DNA from: Chloroflexota bacterium
GTDB lineage: Bacteria; Chloroflexota; Limnocylindria; Limnocylindrales; CSP1-4
Length of the DNA: 64,000 nt
Reading direction: 5' to 3'
Assembly: GCA_021786265.1 (NCBI GenBank)
Contig: JAJYNP010000144.1
Span: forward strand, 61,320-125,319
The notes below the pieces were generated by a model. The model searched no databases. It saw only the letters and a list, made by a program, of their open reading frames with translations, and was not told the origin of the DNA. Below are positions 1 to 7,151 of this stretch, one piece after another (position 1 is the first letter of the stretch; every line of letters begins with the position of its first letter). The position numbers were made by a program, and so were the translations under genes.

Positions 1-840
1 GGTGGGATTGACGCCGACGGTCTCCAGCGTGAGCTCCGCGTCCCGGTGGGCCGCGCCGGCCACCAGCCAGAACGCGGCCGCCGAGATGTCACCCGGGACC
101 CGTTCGTCGCGCGGTTGCACGGTGCCGCCGTCCTCCATTCTGACCACCCATTCGCCGTCTGCCGGCCCCTCCCGAACGTCGATTCCGCGCGCCCGGAGCA
201 TGCGCTCCGTGTGATCGCGCGTGGCGACCGCCTCGCGCACCTCCACCACCCCCTCGGCCGACAGCCCGGCGAGCAGGACGGCCGACTTGACCTGCGCGCT
301 GGGGACGAGCGTACGGTGGGCGATCGCCGAGAGCGACGAACGCCCCACGATGGTGAGGGGTGGAAGAGTGTCTGCGGCCCGGGCGTGGAGCGTCGCGCCC
401 ATGCGACGCAGCGGCTCGATGATACGGGCCACCGGACGGCCACGCAACGAAGCGTCCCCGTCCAGAACGGCGTACACCGGGGTCCCGGCGAGCACGCCCG
501 ACATGAGCCGGAGCGTCGTGCCGGAGTTCCCCGCATCCAGGATACCGGCCGGCTCGTGCCAGCCCTGCCGCCCGGGTGAACGCACCACGCGGTCCACGCG
601 GCCGCCGCCGGCGTGCCCCAGCCGCTCGATGGTCACGCCCAGCGCCGCAAGCACGCCCGCCGTGCTGTTGCAGTCGAGCCCGTCCGAGCCTCCGTACACG
701 TGCGACTCACCCTCCGCCAGCGCGCCGAGGATCAGCGCGCGGTGGGTGATCGACTTGTCGCCGGGCAGGCGGAGGGTCCCGCGCAGTCGCGCCGCCGGGT
801 GCACCACGGTCCTGGACGAGGCGCCGGGGCTGGCGAGCAT
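1..840 (-). CDS. aroA: 3-phosphoshikimate 1-carboxyvinyltransferase (EPSP synthase), N-terminal 280 residues
   Basis: Sixth step of the shikimate pathway: transfers enolpyruvyl from PEP to shikimate-3-phosphate in the cytoplasm. The frame opens with ATG at 840 and is still open at the left edge, so only the first 280 codons are visible. Near the start it reads PGDKSITHRALILGALA, the family's phosphate-binding signature, followed by DCNSTAGVLAALG and DAGNSGTTLRLMSGVL, the second EPSP synthase signature. The start lies 16 bases after the aroF stop, so the two genes form one transcript under the attenuator at 1973-2081. The visible part looks intact. The start is chosen by the homologous N-terminus; no strong ribosome-binding site is seen. 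Family identity is secure; the C-terminal half is outside the window. Confidence 0.93.
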   Translation of the reverse strand, partial: MLASPGASSRTVVHPAARLRGTLRLPGDKSITHRALILGALAEGESHVYGGSDGLDCNSTAGVLAALGVTIERLGHAGGGRVDRVVRSPGRQGWHEPAGILDAGNSGTTLRLMSGVLAGTPVYAVLDGDASLRGRPVARIIEPLRRMGATLHARAADTLPPLTIVGRSSLSAIAHRTLVPSAQVKSAVLLAGLSAEGVVEVREAVATRDHTERMLRARGIDVREGPADGEWVVRMEDGGTVQPRDERVPGDISAAAFWLVAGAAHRDAELTLETVGVNPT

Positions 841-856
841 GACGAACGGTGCCGGA

Positions 857-1933
857 TCAGTGCTTGCTCGAGCCGCCGACGCCCAGCGCGGCGGTCTCGA
901 GGACGGGGTCGCGGTGGAGGCCGCCCACCTCCCGGTGGATGGCGCGCAGTGCCGGCATCAGCTCTCGAAACTGGTCGAGCGTCAGCGACTGCTCGCCGTC
1001 CGACAGCGCGGTCTCGGGACGTGGATGCACCTCGACCATGATCCCGTCCGCGCCCGCCGCCACGCCGGCCAGCGCCATCGGCTTCACCAGCCAGCGCTTG
1101 CCGGTAGCGTGGGACGGGTCGACGATCACCGGCAGGTGCGTGAGGTGGTGGAGCAGCGGGACCGCCGAGATGTCCAGCGTGTTCCGGGTGTACGTCTCGA
1201 AGGTGCGGATCCCGCGCTCGCAGAGGATCACGTTGGGGTTGCCGGCCGACACGATGTACTCGGCCGCCATGAGCCACTCCTCGATGGTGGCGCCGTAGCC
1301 GCGCTTCAGCATCACCGGGGCATCGATCCTGCCCACCGCCTGCAGCAGCGAGTAGTTCTGCATGTTGCGGGTGCCGATCTGGAGGATGTCGGCGTAGCGG
1401 TTCACGGCGTCGACCTGCCCGGGTTCCATGACCTCCGTCACGACCGGCAGCCCGGTCTCGCGGCCGGCCTCCGCGAGGTAGCGGAGCCCCTCCACGCCCA
1501 GCCCCTGGAACGAGTAGGGGCTGGTACGCGGCTTGAAGGCACCGCCGCGGAGCACGGTGGCGCCTTCGGCGGCGACGGCCAGGGCGGTCTCCATGAGCTG
1601 CTCCCGGCTCTCGATGGAGCACGGCCCGGCCATCACCGTGAGCGACCCATCTCCGATCGTGGCGCTGCCCACGCGAATGACGGTGTCCCGCGGGTGAAAC
1701 TCCCGGCTGGAGAGCTTGAAGGGCCGCGTGATCGGCGTCACCGACTCCACGCCCGGCAGCGCCGAGAGCCGGTACATGAGGGCCTGCTTGCGCGGGCCCA
1801 CGTCGCCCACCACGGCGATCACGACCCGGTCAGTCCCCGGGCTCTCGTGGGGGTGCAGCCCTTCGGCGAGGACCTGCGCCTTCACGGCGTTGACCTCCGC
1901 CTCGCTCGCCCCCACGGCCATCACGACGAACAT
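857..1933 (-). CDS. aroF: 3-deoxy-7-phosphoheptulonate (DAHP) synthase, type I-beta with N-terminal ACT-like domain
   Basis: Commits PEP and erythrose-4-phosphate to aromatic amino acid synthesis. The 358 residues split into an N-terminal ferredoxin/ACT-like domain (about 1-80, starting [14 protein letters not shown]) and a TIM barrel. Visible barrel motifs are AGPCSIES (about 101), [50 protein letters not shown] and DPSHATGKR; these contain the PEP/metal ligands of the family (Lys/Arg of KPRTSPY, Cys of PCS, the late His). The N-terminal domain matches the Thermotoga-type enzyme, where it mediates Tyr/Phe feedback inhibition. The start is preceded by GGGAAGGG at about 8-15 bases. First structural gene of the aroF-aroA transcript; a Phe/Tyr leader peptide and terminator lie upstream, so control is probably both transcriptional (attenuation) and allosteric. 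Confidence 0.95.
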   Translation of the reverse strand: MFVVMAVGASEAEVNAVKAQVLAEGLHPHESPGTDRVVIAVVGDVGPRKQALMYRLSALPGVESVTPITRPFKLSSREFHPRDTVIRVGSATIGDGSLTVMAGPCSIESREQLMETALAVAAEGATVLRGGAFKPRTSPYSFQGLGVEGLRYLAEAGRETGLPVVTEVMEPGQVDAVNRYADILQIGTRNMQNYSLLQAVGRIDAPVMLKRGYGATIEEWLMAAEYIVSAGNPNVILCERGIRTFETYTRNTLDISAVPLLHHLTHLPVIVDPSHATGKRWLVKPMALAGVAAGADGIMVEVHPRPETALSDGEQSLTLDQFRELMPALRAIHREVGGLHRDPVLETAALGVGGSSKH

Positions 1934-1972
1934 CTGACCGACCCTTCCCGGCGCTTCCCGCTGCGGATAAAC

Positions 1973-1999
1973 AAAAAAGCAGAGGTCCGAGACCTCTGC
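1973..1999 (-). terminator. Intrinsic terminator of the aroF attenuator
   Basis: Read on the minus strand: GCAGAGGTC, three-base loop, GACCTCTGC (perfect 9-bp stem, 1999-1979), then six T residues (1978-1973). It sits between the leader peptide stop (2043) and the aroF ATG (1933), so it would stop transcription before aroF. An upstream segment GAGACC (2027-2022) is complementary to GGTCTC inside the stem (1994-1989), giving a possible antiterminator that opens the stem. The hairpin is directly visible; the switch mechanism is inference from position and from known phe/trp attenuators. Confidence 0.88.
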
Positions 2000-2042
2000 C
2001 CACCCGGCACGACCCGGCTCGGGTCTCAGGACCCCCGAGCGG

Positions 2043-2081
2043 TCATGCCGGGCCGCGGTAAAAGAAGAAGAACGTTCTCAC
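2043..2081 (-). CDS. Phenylalanine/tyrosine-rich attenuator leader peptide (12 aa)
   Basis: A GTG-initiated frame encodes [12 protein letters not shown] and then stops with TGA. Four consecutive Phe codons followed by Tyr in 12 residues, directly upstream of a terminator hairpin and a DAHP synthase gene, is the layout of an aromatic amino acid attenuator such as the pheA leader. Scarcity of charged Phe-tRNA (or Tyr-tRNA) would stall the ribosome on the FFFFY codons and favour the antiterminator. The start GTG lies only 9 bases downstream of a good -10 element (2091-2096), so the transcript is probably leaderless or has just a few 5' bases, which explains the lack of a ribosome-binding site. 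The frame is open further upstream, but promoter position and the compact architecture decide for this GTG. Confidence 0.82.
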   Translation of the reverse strand: MRTFFFFYRGPA

Positions 2082-2090
2082 GGTGCGCGA

Positions 2091-2120
2091 ACAGTACGCG
2101 AGGTGGCGCGGGGGTGTCAA
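2091..2120 (-). promoter_or_regulatory. aroF-aroA promoter
   Basis: Minus strand: -35 TTGACA at 2120-2115, 18-base spacer, -10 TACTGT at 2096-2091. The start point would fall about at 2084-2081, at or just before the GTG of the leader peptide. The perfect -35 hexamer in a GC-rich spacer makes this one of the clearest promoters in the window. Confidence 0.8.
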
Positions 2121-2139
2121 CGAGGGCGGGGCGCAAGGC

Positions 2140-2540
2140 GGGAGCCGGTGGCTCGGTGAGCGCGCAATGCGACGGCCCCGTGGCTCGGCGTGCGCAATTC
2201 GACGATCAGTGAACAGCGGAGGCTTCTCGTGCTGGCGCCTGCGCCAGCGCACCCCCGCGACGACAGACCGGCAATACGGCCCCGCCCGGCCCTCGGTCAC
2301 GCAGCATGCAACCGCCGTTGGTCTGACGAGCCGTGGCCTGACACGCCCTGGCGTTTGACCATCCGTGGCCCGACTGACACCCGACGAGCCCTGGCGTTCG
2401 ACAAGCCCTGGCGTTCGACGAGCCCGGTTCTGTCAAGCCCTGGCGCCCGATCCCTGTTCACTGATCGTGGAAACGTTGCCGGCGAACACGCAGCCCACCG
2501 GACGCCCAGTGCTGTTCATGGATCGTGGAAAGTGGCGCGG
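2140..2540. repeat. Repeat-rich non-coding spacer with a 14-bp inverted repeat and 17-bp direct repeats
   Basis: No convincing gene is present between the aroF promoter and 2782. The stretch holds several short repeats. CGATCAGTGAACAG at 2203-2216 is repeated as its exact reverse complement at 2454-2467, and a near copy (CTGTTCATGGATCG) begins at 2512. A unit like GACRAGCCCTGGCGTTC occurs in tandem at 2383-2399 and 2400-2416, with degenerate copies at about 2339 and 2433. GTGGCTCGGYGWGCGCAAT occurs twice at about 2149 and 2180. This could be a decayed mobile element or an intergenic repeat family; nothing shows function. Confidence 0.55.
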
Positions 2541-2781
2541 GAAGAAGTGCGCGGGAAGTGGCGTGCGGACGGCCACCGGGATGAACTCGGAGGCCGACCC
2601 CGTGCGGAACCCTGCGCCAGGGTGCGGCGCGACTCCGTCGGCGGGGATGGGGTGGCCGGAAGGGGCCGGGGCCGGACGCCGCCGTCGACCGGGCGGGCCG
2701 AGTGGGGCTACTCTCCCGCTACCGGCTCCTCCAGCCCCGGCCCGCCCGCCGACACGACCCAGTCGGCCAGAGGGGGATCGC

Positions 2782-3507
2782 ATGCAACCCTGGGCCCGTC
2801 CGTTCGCCGGCCGTCTCGAGGAGGCGGTCCTGGAGAGCCGCGTGCTCCGCGGCAACCCTCTCGGCGATCCCGCCGATCGCCCGATCTGGGTGTATCTCCC
2901 GCCCGGCTACGACGAGTCGCCGGGAAGTCGAGCGGCGGGTACGGTGCGATGGTCACCCCGATGCTCCGTCCCGACCAGTGGGGCGGGCTGGCGACGCACG
3001 CCGGGGACGCGCTGTTCGAGGTCTGCTACCTGCCCGAGTTCGGCCAGGCGGCGCGTGTCCTTCGCGACCGTTACCAGGGGTCGTTCGAGCGGTTCTGGGA
3101 GGACTTCCGGCGGCGACCGGCGATGTCCCGCCCGGCCGACGGGATCCTGGTGAACCAGTGGGCGATGGCGGCGTGCTACTCGGCCGACCCGGACGGCTCC
3201 GTCCGGCTGCCGTTCGATCCGACGACCGGCCGGCTGGTCCCCGACGTGTGGGAGCGCTGGCTCCGCTGGGATCCGGTGCGGATGGTGCCGGCGCACGCCG
3301 ACGCGGTCCGTTCTCTGCGCGCGATCTACATCGACGCGGGGACCCACGACGAGTACTTCCTGGACCTCGGCGCCGAGGCCTACCGGCAGGCCGTGGCGGA
3401 CACCGGGGCTTCGGAGCCGTTCTTCGAGTTGTTCGACGCGGGGCACGGGGCGATCGAGTACCGCTCCCGGCGCGATCCGTTATCTGGTCGAGCGGCTCCA
3501 GCCGTGA
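2782..3507 (+). pseudogene. Broken alpha/beta-hydrolase esterase (putative-esterase/EntF-Fes-like family)
   Basis: ATG 2782 follows AGAGGGGG and opens a typical esterase N-terminus (about 50 residues, ending WVYLPPGYDES). The text then jumps, in another frame, straight to the nucleophile elbow GKSSGGYGAMVTPMLRP at about 2925-2975 and continues with THAGDALFEVCYLPEF through the catalytic Asp region (IDAGTHDEYFLDLG) and the His region (FELFDAGHGAIEYR). The segment between the oxyanion strand and the elbow, normally roughly 100 residues or more, is missing. A second one-base shift at about 3465-3475 returns to a third frame that ends naturally (AIRYLVERLQP, TGA 3505-3507). Catalytic residues survive but the product cannot be made as one chain. 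Internal deletion plus frameshift marks it as a pseudogene. Confidence 0.8.
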
Positions 3508-3658
3508 CGCTCTCGACCCGCTCGCTCCTGGTCGACGGTGTCCCGTAGAGGGTGCTGCTGGTGGAACCGGAGGGCCGCGCGGCGGGAATCCTGCCGAGCC
3601 TGCACGGCAGCCGGTGGCGGGCGCGCGGGCGGTGGGGCATGAGCCAGGCGGGAAGAGG

Positions 3659-3734
3659 TGGCGCGCCCGGCGAGACTCGAACTCACGGCCTTCAGGTCCG
3701 CAACCTGACGCTCTATCCACTGAGCTACGGGCGC
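3659..3734 (-). tRNA. tRNA-Arg, anticodon GCG, CCA encoded
   Basis: Cloverleaf on the minus strand: acceptor GCGCCCG/CGGGCGC, D stem GCTC/GAGC, anticodon stem TCAGG/CCTGA with loop TTGCGGA (anticodon GCG, reads CGC/CGU), T stem GTGAG with loop TTCGAGT, discriminator G, then CCA in the DNA (3661-3659). All stems pair. The anticodon is GCG rather than the ICG (gene ACG) used by most bacteria. It lies 8 bases downstream of tRNA-Ser and is probably co-transcribed with it. Confidence 0.95.
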
Positions 3735-3742
3735 GCAGGAAC

Positions 3743-3834
<92 letters not shown>

Positions 3835-4429
3835 GCGTTCGGTGAACCGGTCAGACGATACCGCTTGCGGCCACCTGATGACACCAGAGTGGCGTCAGAC
3901 GTGGCGTCACGACCCCACCCCCGAACGGCCAACATCGAACCTGTCCACGGCGCGCGAGTGTAGCACGCGGCTGTTGCTTGAGCGCGGAGGAGGGGAGCGG
4001 TTCGACGTCTGCGCGGGTCTCCGGGTGAGCGAACATGAGAGTGATTGGGCAACTTGTTGTCATGCCCGCCACCGACGTGCAGCGGCAGTCCCGCGTGCCC
4101 GACCGCGTCGTGATCCGTTTGTCCGTGGCCACTGTCGGCATCAGGAGGCAGCAACTGCGGCGGGCCTCGACATCGTCGGGACCGGCCATCCCTCCCACCC
4201 CATCGGTGCGGAGGAGGAGTCGCCACGCGGTCCCTATGCCGCTGGTACCATCGAGCCCCGGACGGCTCTCGAACGCCAGTGGACAATCCCACAAGTGGTC
4301 CGGCATTTGCCGGGCGATCACGTGAGCGACTGTGCGCGTCTCGACGGTGCCGGCACGGGTTCTTCCGGCCGGATGGATCCATCGTCGCCCGCTCCAATCC
4401 GGGTGGGTGCGCGACTGGGCGCGCCTCGC
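3835..4429. other. Intergenic region upstream of the histidine kinase
   Basis: About 600 bases without a supported gene. It holds the probable -10 (TATCGT, minus, 3860-3855) of the tRNA pair and a short direct repeat TGGCGTCA at about 3891 and 3902. Open frames on both strands here lack coding-like protein sequence. The kinase might start earlier, at ATG 4373 in the same frame, which would shorten this gap. Confidence 0.5.
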
Positions 4430-7147
4430 ATGAGGCGCCTTGCTCGCTTCTGGGCGGACCGATCGCTGCGCACGAAGGCGCTGGCGGTAGCAGCGATCCC
4501 GCTCGCCGCACTCCTCGTGGCGGCGTTGAGCTTCGGCTGGGCACAACGCCAGGAGCAGCAGACCTCCAGCCTCGTCACCCACACGGTCGGGGTGAAGGCG
4601 CAGCTCGGGGATGCCCTGACGTTGCTCCTCGACGCAGAGACCGGCGTCCGCGGCTACCTGCTCACCGGCCAGGCGGAGTTTCTCGGACCGTACACGCAGG
4701 CGCAATCGAGCTTACCCGCGACGCTCGACCAACTGACGGCGCTCGTTGCCGACAACCCGGCGGAGGAAGCGCGTGCCTCGACCCTGCGCCAGCTCGCCGC
4801 CCAATCGCTCGGGCTCCTCGCGCAGCTCCGCGCCGCGGCACCCAACACGGGTGGGGCGCCAGACGTCCTCGGGCCGCTCCTCGCCCAGAGTCGTGCCGCG
4901 ACGGACGCCGTTCGCGCGCAGGTCGCGGCGATGACCGGCGCGGAGGACGCGTTGCTCGCCGAGCGGCAGACGGCGCTCGATGCCGCGCGGTCGGCGGGTA
5001 CCCTCGTCGTCGGGGCAAGCTTGCTCGGCGGCCTGGGCGGCGGGCTCCTCGCGGTCCTGCTCTTGAGTGGCGGGATCGTCGAGCGCACCCGTCGACTCGA
5101 GCGGGCGGCACATGAGCTCGTGCGAGGCGAGATACCGGGCGAGCTCCCCGCGGGGGCCGACGAGATCGGCCGGCTCGGGGCAACGCTCACCCAGGCTGGG
5201 ACGCTGCTCGTCCAGCGCGAGCGCGAGCTGCAGGAGGCGCGCGGCTTCCTCGAGCATCTCATCGCGACCGGCCCGGTCCTCATCCTGCGGCTCTCACTGC
5301 CGGGCCCCACGACGACCTATGTCAGCCCGAACGTCGAACGGATCCTCGGCTACCACCCCGAGGAGGTCGTCGGGAGCACGGACTGGTGGCGCTCGCATGT
5401 CCACCCCGACGATGTCGACGCGATTGCGGCGGCCGGACGGGCGGCGCAGGCGACTGGGGCCGCGCAATGGGCGATGACGTGGCGCTTCCTCGCGCCCGAC
5501 GACCGGACGATCTGGCTCGAGAGCGTCCTTCTGCCCGAGCTCGACGCCGATGGTCGGCCCGCGAGCACGCTCGTGTACTGCCTCGACGTCAGCGACCGCA
5601 CGGCGGCCGAGGCTGAGCTGCGGGCGGCCCTCGCCGAGCTCGACGATCTGTACAACGAGGCCCCCTGCGGGTACCACTCGGTCGACGCGCAGGGCGTCAT
5701 CGTCCGCATGAACGACACCGAGCTGCGCTGGCTCGGCTACGCGAAGGACGAGCTCGTCGGGGTGAAGCGGATCGATGAGCTGATGACTCCCGCGAGCCTC
5801 GAGACGTTCCGCGCCAACTTCCCAGGTTTCCTGGAGCGCGGCTGGGTCCGCGACCTCGAGTTCGATTTCGTGCGCAAGGACGGCACGGTCCTGCCCGTGC
5901 TCCTGGGCGCCACCGCCGTGCGCGACGCGGACGGCCACTTCGCTATGAGCCGCTCGACTCTCATCGACCACACCGCTCGCCGTGAGGCTGCGGCCGCGCG
6001 TGAGGCGGCACGGCGAGCGGCCGAGGCGGCCAGCCTCGCGAAGAGCGAGTTCCTCTCGCGCATGAGCCACGAGCTGCGGACCCCCTTGAACGCGGTGCTC
6101 GGCTTCGCCCAGCTCCTCGAGATGGAGCCGCTGCCCGACGAGGAGCGCGAGAACGTCCACCACATCACGCGGGCCGGTCGGCACCTGCTCGAACTCATCA
6201 ACGAGGTCCTCGACATCAGCCGCATCGAGAGCGGCCAGATGACGATCTCGCCCGAGCCGGTAGCCGTGGGTGACCTGCTCGACGATCTCGTAGCGCTGGT
6301 CGGCCCGCTGGGCGACGGGCGGGGTGTCACCGTCGACGCGAGCGAGGCGACCTGCGCCCGCCACGTGCTCGCCGATCGTCAGCGGTTGAAGCAGGTGTTG
6401 CTCAACCTGCTGTCGAACGCGATCAAGTACAACCGCGAAGGCGGCTCGGTCAGCGTCCACTGCGCCGCGCGCGGCGACCAGCTCCGTCTCGCAGTGGCCG
6501 ACACCGGCTTCGGCATCCCGCCCGAGCGGCTCGATCGGCTCTTCCGGCCCTTCGAGCGCCTCGGCGCCGAGCAGGGCAGCGTGGAGGGAACCGGCATGGG
6601 CCTGGCGCTCTCGAAGGGGCTCGTCGAGGCGATGGGCGGCCGGATCGGCGTCGAGAGCGCGCTCGGTGTCGGCTCGACGTTCTGGGTCGAGCTTGCGCTC
6701 ACCGAGGGCCCCCTTGAGCGCTACGACCGCACCCACCGCTCGCCTGAGGGGAGCCCTGAGCCGGCCGGCGATCGGCGTGTCGTCCTCCACATCGAGGACA
6801 ACCTCCCGAACCTCAAGCTCGTCGAGCGGATTCTCGCGCGCCGACCGGAGCTCAGCGTCCTCACCGCGATGCAAGGGCGGCTGGGCCTGGAGCTCGCGCG
6901 CGAGCACCGGCCAGACGTGATCCTGCTCGATCTCCACCTGCCGGACCTCTCTGGCGCCGAGGTGCTGAGCCTTCTGCGCACGTATCCGGAGACACGCGCG
7001 ATCCCGGTCATCGTGGTCTCGGCCGATGCGACGAAGACGCAGATCACCCGGCTGACCGAGGCGGGTGCCTTCGGCTATCTCACCAAGCCGCTGGACGTGG
7101 GCGAGTTCCTGGGCTTCGTCGATCAGGCACTGGCGGCCCGAGCCTGA
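4430..7147 (+). CDS. Hybrid sensor histidine kinase (CHASE3-HAMP-PAS-PAS-HisKA-HATPase-REC)
   Basis: Membrane sensor kinase, 905 residues from ATG 4430. N-terminal TM segment (about 16-37), a CHASE3-type extracytoplasmic helical domain with DAETGVRGYLLTG, a second TM (about 190-212), HAMP, two PAS domains, then HisKA with the H-box FLSRMSHELRTPLNAVLGF (phospho-His about 547). The ATPase N-box LLNLLSNAIKY, G1 VADTGFGIPPERL and G2 GTGMGLALSKGLVEAMGG follow, then a C-terminal receiver with acceptor Asp about 834 (VILLDLHLPDLSG) and Lys in YLTKPLD. All catalytic boxes are intact. The signal is unknown. It ends 4 bases before the next gene, a REC-PAS-GAF-EAL protein whose receiver is a plausible phosphorylation target. 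The alternative start ATG 4373 would add 19 residues; neither start has a strong Shine-Dalgarno. Confidence 0.9.
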   Translation: MRRLARFWADRSLRTKALAVAAIPLAALLVAALSFGWAQRQEQQTSSLVTHTVGVKAQLGDALTLLLDAETGVRGYLLTGQAEFLGPYTQAQSSLPATLDQLTALVADNPAEEARASTLRQLAAQSLGLLAQLRAAAPNTGGAPDVLGPLLAQSRAATDAVRAQVAAMTGAEDALLAERQTALDAARSAGTLVVGASLLGGLGGGLLAVLLLSGGIVERTRRLERAAHELVRGEIPGELPAGADEIGRLGATLTQAGTLLVQRERELQEARGFLEHLIATGPVLILRLSLPGPTTTYVSPNVERILGYHPEEVVGSTDWWRSHVHPDDVDAIAAAGRAAQATGAAQWAMTWRFLAPDDRTIWLESVLLPELDADGRPASTLVYCLDVSDRTAAEAELRAALAELDDLYNEAPCGYHSVDAQGVIVRMNDTELRWLGYAKDELVGVKRIDELMTPASLETFRANFPGFLERGWVRDLEFDFVRKDGTVLPVLLGATAVRDADGHFAMSRSTLIDHTARREAAAAREAARRAAEAASLAKSEFLSRMSHELRTPLNAVLGFAQLLEMEPLPDEERENVHHITRAGRHLLELINEVLDISRIESGQMTISPEPVAVGDLLDDLVALVGPLGDGRGVTVDASEATCARHVLADRQRLKQVLLNLLSNAIKYNREGGSVSVHCAARGDQLRLAVADTGFGIPPERLDRLFRPFERLGAEQGSVEGTGMGLALSKGLVEAMGGRIGVESALGVGSTFWVELALTEGPLERYDRTHRSPEGSPEPAGDRRVVLHIEDNLPNLKLVERILARRPELSVLTAMQGRLGLELAREHRPDVILLDLHLPDLSGAEVLSLLRTYPETRAIPVIVVSADATKTQITRLTEAGAFGYLTKPLDVGEFLGFVDQALAARA

Positions 7148-7151
7148 ACCG

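Noticed and set aside
1973..2081. T-box or riboswitch upstream of aroF
   Set aside because: The leader is too short for a T-box and lacks its conserved bulge sequence; a Phe-rich ORF plus terminator explains the region fully.
221..2212. A 663-codon plus-strand open frame across aroA/aroF
   Set aside because: It is antisense to two clearly conserved genes; its translation is Arg/Pro/His-rich without any domain. Long antisense frames are expected at this GC content.
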